From Kineosporia sp. NBRC 101731 (GTDB taxonomy: Bacteria; Actinomycetota; Actinomycetes; Actinomycetales; Kineosporiaceae), in contig NZ_BSTC01000006.1 in assembly GCF_030269305.1 (NCBI RefSeq), positions 124,001 to 188,000 of the forward strand: 64,000 nucleotides of DNA, written 5' to 3'. The position numbers and the translations under genes are program-made. This document shows, in pieces, positions 25,526-37,172 of the stretch; position 1 is the first letter of the stretch, and the number at the start of each line of letters is the position of its first letter. A model generated the notes under the pieces. It was not told the DNA's origin. It worked only from the letters and a program-made list of their open reading frames with translations, and did no database searches.

Positions 25526-26128
25526 ATGGTCCGCTACATGGCTGGGTTTTCTGAGAGGTACGGGCCGGGGGTGCCCAAGGAACTGGATCGCTATCTGGTT
25601 CCGAGCGAGGAGATCGTCTTCCTCCTGCGCCGGCACTGGGTGGTGCTCGCCGAGCCGTTCCTGACGACGATGCTCGGTCTGCTGCTGCTGGCCGTGGTGG
25701 GTGGTCTGGTCGGTGAGCCGGTGTCGACCATCCTGACGGTGGGCTGGCTGCTGCTGCTCTCCCGCCTGATCCTGGTGGCCTGGGAGTGGTGGTACGAGCT
25801 GGTCGTGGCGACCGACAAGCGGCTGATGCTGGTGCACGGCATCGTCACCCGCAAGGTCGACATCATGCCGATGGGCAAGGTCACCGACATGCGGTACGAC
25901 CGCACGGTGACGGGTCAGGTCTTCGGCTACGGCAAGTTCGTGATGGAGTCCGCCGGTCAGGACCAGGCGCTGAGCACCATCAACTACATTCCCGACTCCG
26001 ACCTGCACTACCAGCAGATCTCGCAGCTGATCTTCGCCCCGGGCGAGCCGCGCCTGACCAAGGGCACGCGTAGTTCCCGGGTGCCGGTGACGGAGCCCGA
26101 AGACGCCTGGTGGCGGCGCAAGGACTGA
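25526..26128 (+). CDS. PH-domain (YdbS-like) membrane protein
   Basis: 200 residues from ATG 25526; an alternative in-frame ATG at 25538 (MAGFSERYGPGVPKELDRY) is equally plausible because neither has a strong ribosome-binding site. After a short cytoplasmic start there are two adjacent hydrophobic segments (EPFLTTMLGLLLLAVVGGLV, TVGWLLLLSRLILVAWEWWY). A bPH2 domain follows: VVATDKRLMLVHGIVTRKVD, 'IMPMGKVTDMRYDRTVTGQV', 'GYGKFVMESAGQDQALSTIN'. These proteins are conserved in actinobacteria but uncharacterised. It is transcribed away from metE. Confidence 0.75.
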   Translation: MVRYMAGFSERYGPGVPKELDRYLVPSEEIVFLLRRHWVVLAEPFLTTMLGLLLLAVVGGLVGEPVSTILTVGWLLLLSRLILVAWEWWYELVVATDKRLMLVHGIVTRKVDIMPMGKVTDMRYDRTVTGQVFGYGKFVMESAGQDQALSTINYIPDSDLHYQQISQLIFAPGEPRLTKGTRSSRVPVTEPEDAWWRRKD

Positions 26129-26210
26129 GTTCGCACCTCACGGATCACCGCCGGAAACCCGGTCCTGATCCGCTGAGGTGGGCGCACATCCGGGCCGGGT
26201 CGGCCTGATC

Positions 26211-26250
26211 GCGGGCTGACTGTTGGCGGGCTGACTGTTGGCGGGCTGAT
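26211..26250. repeat. 15-bp tandem repeat
   Basis: Two and a half copies of 'GCGGGCTGACTGTTG' lie at the 3' side of the chemotaxis-receptor remnant and encode no recognisable product. Confidence 0.7.
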
Positions 26251-26665
26251 TGGCCGCGGCCTGATCGGCCATGGCCTCGGTCAACCCGCCGATATTGCCG
26301 CCGCGCGGATATTGCGCGACACCTCATCGGTGCCGGCCTCGGTGACGCTGCGGTTCATCCCGCGATGGTGGCACTCTGCTCGATCGCGAGGGCGATCGTG
26401 GTGCGGGACCAGTGCGGTGACCACGAAGGTTGGGCACCTTCCCGTTCGTGATCATGCAAACCTTCCCCGGCGAAGTGGGGGCATCTCCCGGCCTCCCTCG
26501 GGGCTGCGGGATTGCATGACCACGAATGAAGGACTGTCGGCGAACGTCGGTGGCCACCGCACTGGATGATGCGCGAGATCGTCCCGGCCTCCTTGCTGAT
26601 GGCACCGATCGATCCGCCGGTATCGACCTTGAGGGTCTACACGCGGTGCGGGACGTCCTCGATGG
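26250..26665 (-). pseudogene. methyl-accepting chemotaxis protein remnant
   Basis: Joined across a 157-bp insertion, the minus strand reads TLKVDTGGSIGAISKEAGTI then SRII, followed after the insertion by SRTTIA, LAIEQ and, in another frame, MNRSVTEAGTDEVSRNIRAA. These match the consecutive heptads of the actinobacterial MCP signalling domain (typically ...AIxxIxxxIxxINDxQTTIASAVEEQ...EMNRSV...). Frameshifts and lost flanks show that the gene was decaying independently of the insertion. No other part of a receptor is visible in 26129-26953. Confidence 0.65.
26409..26565. mobile_element. 157-bp MITE-like element with 16-bp terminal inverted repeats
   Basis: Ends are CCAGTGCGGTGACCAC (26409-26424) and the complement of CCAGTGCGGTGGCCAC (26550-26565), differing at one base. 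Inside is a copy of the dispersed GTGATCATGCAAA inverted repeat (26446-26530). It splits the chemotaxis-receptor remnant between codons for conserved residues, which gives sharp borders. No transposase is encoded, and no target-site duplication is obvious. Confidence 0.7.
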
Positions 26666-26953
26666 GCTGGATAGGCCCGGTGGCCCGGTGGCCCGGTGGC
26701 CCGGTGGTCTGGGTGGCCCGGGGTGGCCCTGAGCTGCCCGGGCGGTGACCTGTGCTCGAGTTGCCCGGACGCACCGGCCGGCGCCGGCGCCACGTCACCG
26801 ATCGTGCGGATCCCTCAGGATCCCCCAGGTTCCCCCAGACTGAATTGCCGTACGAGATGTGGCATCGGCATCAGGCCCGACGGGTTGAAGGCGCCCGGGG
26901 CGCGATCTAGGTTGACGAAGAAGATTCTTTGAACAGAAAGAGTGAGGTCACGC

Positions 26954-27946
26954 GTGAAGCTCGGTTACAAGGCATCGGCAGAGCAGTTCGCTCCCGGTCA
27001 GCTGGCGGACTTCGCCGTGCAGGCCGAGGACCAGGGCCTGGACTCGGTGTGGATCTCCGACCACTTCCAGCCGTGGCGGCACGTCGACGGGCATGCTCCC
27101 TCGGCCCTGGTGTGGCTGCCCTGGGTGGCGGCCCGGACGCAGCGGGTCCAGCTGGGCACGAGTGTGCTCACGCCCACCCTGCGCTACAACCCGGCCGTGA
27201 TCGCCCAGGCGTTCGCCACCCTGGGCTGTCTGGCCCCGGGCCGGGCGATCCTGGGCATCGGTACCGGTGAGGCCCTGAACGAGACGGCCGTAGGGGTGAA
27301 CTTCCCGGAGACCCGCGAGCGCTTCGCCCGCCTGCGCGAGGCGGTGCGCCTGATCAAGCAGTTGTGGTCGGAAGAACGCGTGACGTTCGAGGGCGAGTAC
27401 TACCGCCTGCACGACGCCACCGTGTACGACCGGCCCGAGCAGCCGGTGCCGATCTACATCGCCGGCGGCGGGCCGGGTGTGACCAAGTACGCCGGGCGCG
27501 CGGGCGACGGGTACATCTGCACCTCGGGCAAGGGCATGGGTCTCTACGAGGAGACCTTGCTGCCGGCCCTGAAGGAGGGGCTGGAGGCGTCGCAGCGGCC
27601 TTTCGAGGCCATCGACAAGACCATCGAGATCAAGCTGAGCTTCGACGAGGACCCGGCCCAGGCCCTGGAGAACACCCGGTTCTGGGCGCCGCTGTCGCTC
27701 TCTGCGGATCAGAAGGCGTCGGTGCACGACCCGGTCGAGATGGCCCGCCTGGCTGACGAACTACCGATCGAGCAGGTGGCCAAGCGCTGGATCGTGGCCT
27801 CCGACCCGAACGAGGTGGTGGCCGCGGTGAAGAACTACACCGACGCCGGGTTCACCCACCTGGTGTTCCACGCCCCCGGCCACGACCAGGAGCGCTTCCT
27901 CACCCAGTTCACCCAGGACGTCGTGCCGCTGTTGCGCAAGATCTGA
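26954..27946 (+). CDS. fgd: F420-dependent glucose-6-phosphate dehydrogenase
   Basis: The GTG at 26954, preceded by GAGG, gives 330 residues beginning [20 protein letters not shown]. Family landmarks are [50 protein letters not shown] and [12 protein letters not shown] with '[19 protein letters not shown]', as in mycobacterial FGD1. It is a luciferase-like TIM barrel that oxidises glucose-6-phosphate and reduces coenzyme F420, supplying F420H2 to other reductases. It is monocistronic and ends at a near-perfect hairpin. Confidence 0.92.
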   Translation: MKLGYKASAEQFAPGQLADFAVQAEDQGLDSVWISDHFQPWRHVDGHAPSALVWLPWVAARTQRVQLGTSVLTPTLRYNPAVIAQAFATLGCLAPGRAILGIGTGEALNETAVGVNFPETRERFARLREAVRLIKQLWSEERVTFEGEYYRLHDATVYDRPEQPVPIYIAGGGPGVTKYAGRAGDGYICTSGKGMGLYEETLLPALKEGLEASQRPFEAIDKTIEIKLSFDEDPAQALENTRFWAPLSLSADQKASVHDPVEMARLADELPIEQVAKRWIVASDPNEVVAAVKNYTDAGFTHLVFHAPGHDQERFLTQFTQDVVPLLRKI

Positions 27947-27960
27947 TCGACGCGGCACCC

Positions 27961-28000
27961 ACAGCGAACCGGCCGGGGTACACCCCGGCCGGTTCGCTGT
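27961..28000. terminator. hairpin after fgd, probably bidirectional
   Basis: Arms ACAGCGAACCGGCCGGGGT and its exact complement (19 bp) surround 2 bases. It lies between the stops of the convergent fgd and Roadblock genes and could serve both. Confidence 0.85.
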
Positions 28001-28030
28001 GTCGTGGGGAGCTCAGATGTCGGGGGGAGC

Positions 28031-28399
28031 TCAGATCTCGATGGTGCGCTCGAGGTTGGCCAGCTTGTGCCGGGCCATCGCCAGGTTCGAGCGCTGCTTG
28101 TCCAGGGCCAGGTAGAGGAACAGGCCGGCGCCGGACTTGTCGGTGATCAGGCGGATCAGGTGGTACTGGGTGTCCAGCGTGATCAGGATGTCCTCGATGT
28201 TCTCGCGCAGGCGCAGGGCGTCCATGGTGCGCAGCTTGGCCCGCACGACTTCGGTGTTACCGGCCGCCGCCACTTCGAGGTTCAGGGTGTTGCCCCCGGC
28301 CTGACCGAGTGTCATGCCGCTGGTGTGGTCCACGAGAGCGACGCCGATGGCCCCGTCGATCTGCATGGCTTCCTTCAGAATGGTGTCGATGTTGGACAC
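28031..28399 (-). CDS. Roadblock/LC7-domain protein
   Basis: GTG at 28399 gives 122 residues, starting MSNIDTILKEAMQIDGAIGV. The whole protein is one Roadblock fold, with 'ALVDHTSGMTLGQAGGNTLN' in the first half and 'ILITLDTQYHLIRLITDKSG' in the strand that pairs dimers. In actinomycetes such proteins accompany small GTPases of the MglA or Cvn/conservon type, but none is next door here. It is a solitary regulatory platform protein of unknown partner. Confidence 0.85.
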   Translation of the reverse strand: MSNIDTILKEAMQIDGAIGVALVDHTSGMTLGQAGGNTLNLEVAAAGNTEVVRAKLRTMDALRLRENIEDILITLDTQYHLIRLITDKSGAGLFLYLALDKQRSNLAMARHKLANLERTIEI

Positions 28400-28728
28400 G
28401 TATTCCTCTTCCTTCCGGCCGTCGCGGTCGGGGCTGGTGGAGCGCGGTTGCGGTTCCGTGGTGCGGAAACACCAGCCGATCCAGAACAGGGTCCGGCTGC
28501 GAGATGACTCTCTGGTGTCACCTTCGGCAGTTCGGCCAGGTAAACGATCGGCTGTTCGAGGGTAGCTGCGACTCAAGGTGTCCGTGGTGGAACTGGCTGT
28601 GAATTATGCAGGTCAGGGGCCCGACTGATGACGTTTCCGGCGGCTTTGGGGGGAAATTCTTCGAACAAATGTTCGATTTTGCGGTAAGATGGACGTAGTT
28701 TGAAGGACTGGGAGACAGGGGCCTGGGG
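28400..28728. promoter_or_regulatory. intergenic region with an SOS-controlled promoter
   Basis: The 329-bp spacer separates the divergent Roadblock and unknown genes. Near its right end is an AT-richer promoter with the LexA box (28661-28676) and a 'taagat' -10-like hexamer (28685). The left half is GC-rich and shows no site I can identify. Confidence 0.6.
28661..28676. promoter_or_regulatory. LexA (SOS) box
   Basis: TCGAACAAATGTTCGA is an exact match to the actinobacterial/Bacillus-type SOS consensus TCGAAC-N4-GTTCGA, with perfect dyad symmetry. It overlaps the -35 region of a promoter 53 bp upstream of the next start codon. Confidence 0.85.
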
Positions 28729-29385
28729 ATGTCCGAGATCAAGACGTCGCTTCCGTCAATCATTGCGTTCATCAGTACACCGGGGGCCCAGCGCGGGCGT
28801 GTGCCCGCGCAACTGCGGGCCATGTACGAAGACCCGACGCGCCATCCGTGGCGCTACTACGACCCGATCGTCACGGCGATCGCCACCGGCCTGCGGCGTG
28901 ACCGGCTGCGCTACGAGCTTGACGTCGCCGTCACCCGCGCGCAGGACCGCTCCGAGACCGACCGGCGGTGCCGGGGGCAGGCCACGCACTACGCCGAGAT
29001 CCAGGAGGGCATGCTCAAGGTGCGCCGCCGGGTGGGCCCGGTGAACGTCTTCGTGGCCCCGACCGGCGCCTGGCGGCACGGCGACCTACGGGTCACCGTG
29101 TCACCGCACCTCCTGGTCGAACGTCGTAACGGTTTGCTGGAGGCCTGGTTCCTGCACCTCAAGGCCAATCGCCTGACTCAGTCCACGGCCGACGGCGCCT
29201 TGGTCATCATGGGCGATGCCCTGCGTGCGATCGGCTGTGACGCCACCCCCCGCATTATCGACGTGCGTTCGGGTACCACGGGTTTCGCCCTCAGCCGCAC
29301 ACGTGACGTGCGCATGCTGAACGCCTATGTGCGCTCCGAGGCCGAGGCGTTCACGAGCCTGTGGGAGGCCCGGGCGGCGGCCTGA
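28729..29385 (+). CDS. unknown protein, predicted SOS-regulated
   Basis: 218 residues beginning MSEIKTSLPSIIAFISTPGA. It is soluble, Arg-rich and of mixed alpha/beta pattern: an N-terminal helical part (LRAMYEDPTRHPWRYYDPIV), a middle strand-rich section (GPVNVFVAPTGAWRHGDLRV) and a C-terminal segment (ALVIMGDALRAIGCDATPRI). A possible E-x-W-x6-K pattern in LLVERRNGLLEAWFLHLKAN could be part of a nuclease-like active site, but I cannot defend a fold. It is preceded by a canonical LexA box and stands alone, followed by an inverted repeat at 29396. The DNA-damage link is the only functional clue. Confidence 0.7.
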   Translation: MSEIKTSLPSIIAFISTPGAQRGRVPAQLRAMYEDPTRHPWRYYDPIVTAIATGLRRDRLRYELDVAVTRAQDRSETDRRCRGQATHYAEIQEGMLKVRRRVGPVNVFVAPTGAWRHGDLRVTVSPHLLVERRNGLLEAWFLHLKANRLTQSTADGALVIMGDALRAIGCDATPRIIDVRSGTTGFALSRTRDVRMLNAYVRSEAEAFTSLWEARAAA

Positions 29386-29395
29386 GAGCAGATCC

Positions 29396-29445
29396 GCCGA
29401 ACGTCCCGGTCCTGAGCTGAGCGTCGGCGGGCCGGGGCGTTCGGC
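29396..29445 (+). terminator. imperfect hairpin after the SOS gene
   Basis: GCCGAACGTCCCGG pairs with CCGGGGCGTTCGGC across a 22-bp loop, 11 bp past the stop of the SOS-regulated gene. Beyond it (29446-29686) I see no gene or clear signal. Confidence 0.5.
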
Positions 29446-29686
29446 TGGGACCGCTTCTCACGGGGCATCGAAAGGTTCCGCCCAACCGCCGCACGGCCGG
29501 TTCCTCCGGGCAAGATCAGTTCTTAGCCTTGCAGGGCATCCCGGGCAGGGCGGATCGTCTGGGACGCACCTGCTCACCCCGTACCCGGCCTCTGCCAGCA
29601 GGGCATTCGTCTCAACCCCCAGAACGACGTCATCATTCTAGGTGGGCGGCACGTCAGGTAGTTTGAGGGAGTTCAGGGTCCGGTCG

Positions 29687-30913
29687 TCAGTCCAGTCCGT
29701 AGATCGCCCGGGCGTTGCCGTGCCCGATGAGCTCGGCGACGCGCAGGCATTCCCCGGCCGGCCAGCCGTGCTCGCGCATGTTCTCGGTCAGTACGGCGGT
29801 CGTGGCCGTGCGCCACTGCCGGGCCCCGAGGAAGGTCAGTTCTGGTAGACCGATGCCGTCGCTGGAGTAGAGGAGCTTGCCGAAGGGGGCCAGTTCCAAG
29901 GCCTCCCGCACGGCGGTGACGGCCGAGGTGCCGATGTGGTTCGAGGTCAGCCCGACATCGAAGTAGACGTGAGGGAGCACGGCCGCGAGATAGCCGGCCT
30001 GCCGCACGAACGGATAGGTGTGCAGCAGCACGACCGGGCCACCGAGGTCGGCCGCCCGCACCAGAAGGTCTTGCAACGCCAGCGGATCGCTGTCGCGCAG
30101 CAGCAGGTCGGGATCGCCGAAACCGGTGTGGAACTGCAGGGGCCGGCCGTCGCGCAGGGCCCACCAGATGAGGTGCCGCTGAATCGTCCGGTCGGTCAGG
30201 CGGGGTGGGGTGTCCTGCGTGCGGACGATGTCCCGCCAGTCTCGCAGGGCGGTCTCGACATCCTGCGCGGCCGGCGGTTCGGCGGGAAGTCGCAGTCCGC
30301 CCCGGTAGGCCGCCACACTCTTGAATCCCACGGCGGACGAGGCTGATTCCCGCAGAAGGGCGTCCAGCGAGGCCAGCCCTTCCAGGTCCGAGGAGACCCA
30401 GCGTTCAGCGACCGACTCCAGGCGCAACAACGTCCGTACGCGGGTATCACTCAGCCGGGCCAGCTCGGCGTCGGGAATCAGGCGATCGCCGGTGTATCCG
30501 ATGTCGACCAGCAGGTCGCTCGCCCCGGCGGCGGTCAGGAAACGCCGGTTCACCTCGTCCGGGCCGAGCTCGGTACGGCGGGCGACGTAGGCGGCGGGGG
30601 AGGCGAACGCGGGCAGGTCGAGCAGCGGGGCGCACCAGTTGCGCACGGCGAAACCCAGCTGCGAGTCGAACACCGTGGCGGGGCGGGCCGGGGGCAGATA
30701 GGCCTCGGTGAGGGCGACCTCGAGCTCATCCTCGGTGAGGTTCTCGCCCACCACGCTGTGCACATGATGATCGACGAGCCGGATGCGGTTGATCGCGGCG
30801 CGCAGGTCGTCGGTCGTGGCCAAGCCGTCGGTCGTAGCCAGGGGACCGGGTGTGGTCGGGGGGTCAGGTGTGGTCGGGGGGTGGGGTGTGAACACGGGGT
30901 TGGTGGGAGGCAT
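29687..30913 (-). CDS. amidohydrolase, FluG/amidohydrolase 2 family
   Basis: 408 residues. The TIM-barrel metal motif occurs early as RLVDHHVHSVVGENLTEDEL. Further candidate metal ligands are His in LQFHTGFGDPDLLLRDSDP, HTYPF and the Asp in KLLYSSDGIGLPEL. The layout matches the N-terminal domain of FluG-like fusion proteins, here without the glutamine synthetase-like half. A short Pro/Thr-rich tandem (TTPDPPTTPGP) precedes the domain, formed from repeated 'gtggtcggggg' DNA, so the true start may lie slightly downstream at about residue 24. It follows the 127-residue gene by 3 bp and is translationally coupled to it. Confidence 0.8.
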   Translation of the reverse strand: MPPTNPVFTPHPPTTPDPPTTPGPLATTDGLATTDDLRAAINRIRLVDHHVHSVVGENLTEDELEVALTEAYLPPARPATVFDSQLGFAVRNWCAPLLDLPAFASPAAYVARRTELGPDEVNRRFLTAAGASDLLVDIGYTGDRLIPDAELARLSDTRVRTLLRLESVAERWVSSDLEGLASLDALLRESASSAVGFKSVAAYRGGLRLPAEPPAAQDVETALRDWRDIVRTQDTPPRLTDRTIQRHLIWWALRDGRPLQFHTGFGDPDLLLRDSDPLALQDLLVRAADLGGPVVLLHTYPFVRQAGYLAAVLPHVYFDVGLTSNHIGTSAVTAVREALELAPFGKLLYSSDGIGLPELTFLGARQWRTATTAVLTENMREHGWPAGECLRVAELIGHGNARAIYGLD

Positions 30914-30916
30914 GGG

Positions 30917-31300
30917 TCAGCTGATCCGGTCGGTCACGGGCTGGGCGGCCCGCACCGGCCGGCCGGCCCGGGCTATGGGGTCGGCCTGGTCGGCTTGGTC
31001 GGCCCGGTCGGTGTGCTCGCGCAGCTCGGCGCTGCTGAAGAGGTCGGCCGTTTCGGTGAGATCGGCGGAGGTGAGGTCGACGGAGTCGGGGCCCTCGGTG
31101 GAGAAGTAGACGGTCGCCCACCAGCGCGGGCCGTCACCGGTGGTCTCCTGGTGCACGGTCATGTCGAGGATCTCCACCGGGTCCAGGTCGAGGTCGTCGA
31201 GGCGGTCGGCCAGTCGCCGCAACAGCCGCGGTAGGTCGGACGGCCGGTCGTTGTCCGGGTTGCACAGCGAGAAACCCTGGGCCGGTCCTGAACGCGTCAT
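30917..31300 (-). CDS. small hypothetical protein
   Basis: 127 residues, MTRSGPAQGFSLCNPDNDRP, with a compact alpha-beta core: 'LPRLLRRLADRLDDLDLDPV', 'EILDMTVHQETTGDGPRWWA' and 'TVYFSTEGPDSVDLTSADLT'. The C-terminal part is a low-complexity Asp/Ala-rich tail (ADQADQADPIARAG). No domain is recognised. It is the first gene of a two-gene operon with the FluG-like amidohydrolase, so a role in the same pathway is possible. Confidence 0.55.
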   Translation of the reverse strand: MTRSGPAQGFSLCNPDNDRPSDLPRLLRRLADRLDDLDLDPVEILDMTVHQETTGDGPRWWATVYFSTEGPDSVDLTSADLTETADLFSSAELREHTDRADQADQADPIARAGRPVRAAQPVTDRIS

Positions 31301-31320
31301 GCGCGCAAGTGTGCAAAACG

Positions 31321-31364
31321 CCGACGCGCCCGTCCACCATCCGCGGGTGGTACGGGCGCGTCGG
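31321..31364 (-). terminator. terminator of the DHA2 exporter gene
   Basis: CCGACGCGCCCGT and its complement with an inner CACC/GGTG pair form a long hairpin 7 bp past the exporter stop. A TTTT run follows on the minus strand. Confidence 0.75.
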
Positions 31365-31370
31365 AAGGGA

Positions 31371-32834
31371 TCAGAGCGCTTCCGGCACCACCACCGGACG
31401 GGGCCGGCGCACGAACAATGCCAGCACCACGGCGGTGGCGGAGATGATGCCGCCCCACATCAGCGCCGCGTGCACGCCGTCGGCCACGCTGGTCATCTCC
31501 TCGGCGCCGTCCTTCGCCGAGGCGGCGGAGGTGCGGGTCATCACCGTGACGAACAGGGCCGTGCCGGCGGCCCCGGCCACCTGCTGCACGGTGCCGACGA
31601 TCGCGCTGCCGTGCGAGTAGAGCTCGTGCGGCAGCGATCCCAGGGCGCTGGTCAGCAGCGGCGTGAACATGAAGGCCAGCCCGGCGCTGAGCAGCACGTG
31701 GGCGGCGATCACGGTGCCCTGTCCGGTGCCGGTGCCGAACGTGGTCATGCCCCACAGGGCCAGGCAGGTCGCGAAGGCACCGGGGGCGACCAGCGGCCGC
31801 GGGCCCAGCCGGTCGAACAGTCCACCCACGACCGGTGCGAGCAGACCCATGACCAGACCTCCGGGCAGCAGCATCAGGCCGGTGGCCAGGGTGGAGAGGC
31901 CCAGCGCGGTCTGCAGGTAGATCGGCAGCAGGATGAGCGTGCCGAACAGCGCCATCATGCTGACGGCGACGAGCAGCACGGCCACCGAGAAGGTCGGGGT
32001 GGAGAAGGCCCGCAGGTCGAGCAGCGCTCGCGACCCCAGGCCGAGCTGGCGCCAGATGAACGTCGCGAGCGCGAGAGTGCCCACGACGAGCGGTATCCAG
32101 GGCGGTACCGGGGTGTGGCCGGTGGCCGACTCGCCGATACTGCTCAGACCGTAGATGAGGCCGCCGAAGGCGAAGGCGGACAGCACCACCGAGATCACGT
32201 CGAGCGGTGCCTGGGTCGGCTCGGTCACGTTCCGCACCTTGATCGCGCCGGCGACCAGGGCGATGAGTGCGATCGGGAGCACCAGCCAGAACATCCAGCG
32301 CCAGCTCAGCTGGTCGAGCACCACGCCGGAGATGGTCGGGCCGATGGCCGGGGCCACCGAGATGACGATGGAGACGATGCCCATCATCCGGCCGCGGCGC
32401 TCGGCGGGCACCACGTTGAGGATGGTCGTCATCAGCAGGGGCATCATCAGGGCGGTGCCGACGGCCTGCACCACCCGGGCCACCACCAGCACACCGAACA
32501 CCGGGGCGAGACCCGCCAGGAGCGTCCCCACAGCGAAACTGCCCATGGCGATGACGAAGACGGTGCGCAACGGCAGCCGGGTCAGTAGCCAGCCGCTGAT
32601 CGGGATGACGATGGCCATGGTCAGCAGGAAGGCCGTCGTGAGCCACTGGGCGGTGGTGGCCGGGACGGAGAACTCGATCATCAGGTCGGGCAGGGCGACA
32701 CCCATGATCGTCTCGTTCAGGATCACGACGAAGGCCGCGCAGACCAGGAGCGCGATGAGGGGGCCGGTGCGGACGCCGGGACCGTCGCTCACCTCGCCGG
32801 GGCCCGTGGTGTCGATCGTTGACTCGGTGCTCAC
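31371..32834 (-). CDS. DHA2-family (EmrB/QacA) MFS exporter
   Basis: GTG at 32834 gives 487 residues with about 14 hydrophobic helices. Motif A of the drug:H+ antiporters is VVPAERRGRMMGIVSIVISV, and the helix-5 motif C is VAPAIGPTISGVVLDQLSWR. The N-terminal helix reads LVCAAFVVILNETIMGVALP, typical of the 14-TM group. The divergent tetR gene 107 bp away almost certainly regulates it. Substrate unknown; the dgdA gene on the other side suggests an amino-acid-like or peptaibol-derived compound. Confidence 0.9.
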   Translation of the reverse strand: MSTESTIDTTGPGEVSDGPGVRTGPLIALLVCAAFVVILNETIMGVALPDLMIEFSVPATTAQWLTTAFLLTMAIVIPISGWLLTRLPLRTVFVIAMGSFAVGTLLAGLAPVFGVLVVARVVQAVGTALMMPLLMTTILNVVPAERRGRMMGIVSIVISVAPAIGPTISGVVLDQLSWRWMFWLVLPIALIALVAGAIKVRNVTEPTQAPLDVISVVLSAFAFGGLIYGLSSIGESATGHTPVPPWIPLVVGTLALATFIWRQLGLGSRALLDLRAFSTPTFSVAVLLVAVSMMALFGTLILLPIYLQTALGLSTLATGLMLLPGGLVMGLLAPVVGGLFDRLGPRPLVAPGAFATCLALWGMTTFGTGTGQGTVIAAHVLLSAGLAFMFTPLLTSALGSLPHELYSHGSAIVGTVQQVAGAAGTALFVTVMTRTSAASAKDGAEEMTSVADGVHAALMWGGIISATAVVLALFVRRPRPVVVPEAL

Positions 32835-32916
32835 GTCCGATGCCTTTCGATTCGTGCTGCGGTCCCCCGTGCAACTGTCAGCCAGTATGGCAGCGACTGC
32901 CAACGCGGCACCAAGT

Positions 32917-32926
32917 GAATGCATTC
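32917..32926. promoter_or_regulatory. candidate TetR operator core
   Basis: GAATGCATTC is a perfect 10-bp palindrome located in the 107-bp gap between the divergent exporter and tetR genes, 15 bp before the tetR start. The position suits repression of both promoters. Confidence 0.5.
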
Positions 32927-32941
32927 CTCTACAGTGGTTCT

Positions 32942-36962
<4,021 letters not shown>

Positions 36963-37172
36963 CGTGTGCCTTTCACCGGGCCCCCTCGGGGCGGCTGATC
37001 CTGGCACAGCACTCGTAAAGGCTGCAAACACGGCCGTAACGAGATGATCGCGCAAAGTATTCACCGCGCTTTGTGTTATCTGCCCTCCGCCCGGGCGACT
37101 ACCCCTGAGGCCGGCCCGCCCGGGGCGGTCACAACGGTCAGCCCGTCACATCGCTGAGAGGAAATCCCTGTC
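36963..37172. promoter_or_regulatory. divergent promoter region, sigma fusion / pectinase
   Basis: The 210-bp spacer separates the two divergent starts. An AT-leaning segment at 37010-37080 (with AACGAGATGATCG and GCAAAGTATTCAC) is the only obvious promoter-like part. The pectinase start has AGAGGAAA upstream. The -35/-10 of a dedicated ECF promoter cannot be fixed by eye. Confidence 0.45.
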
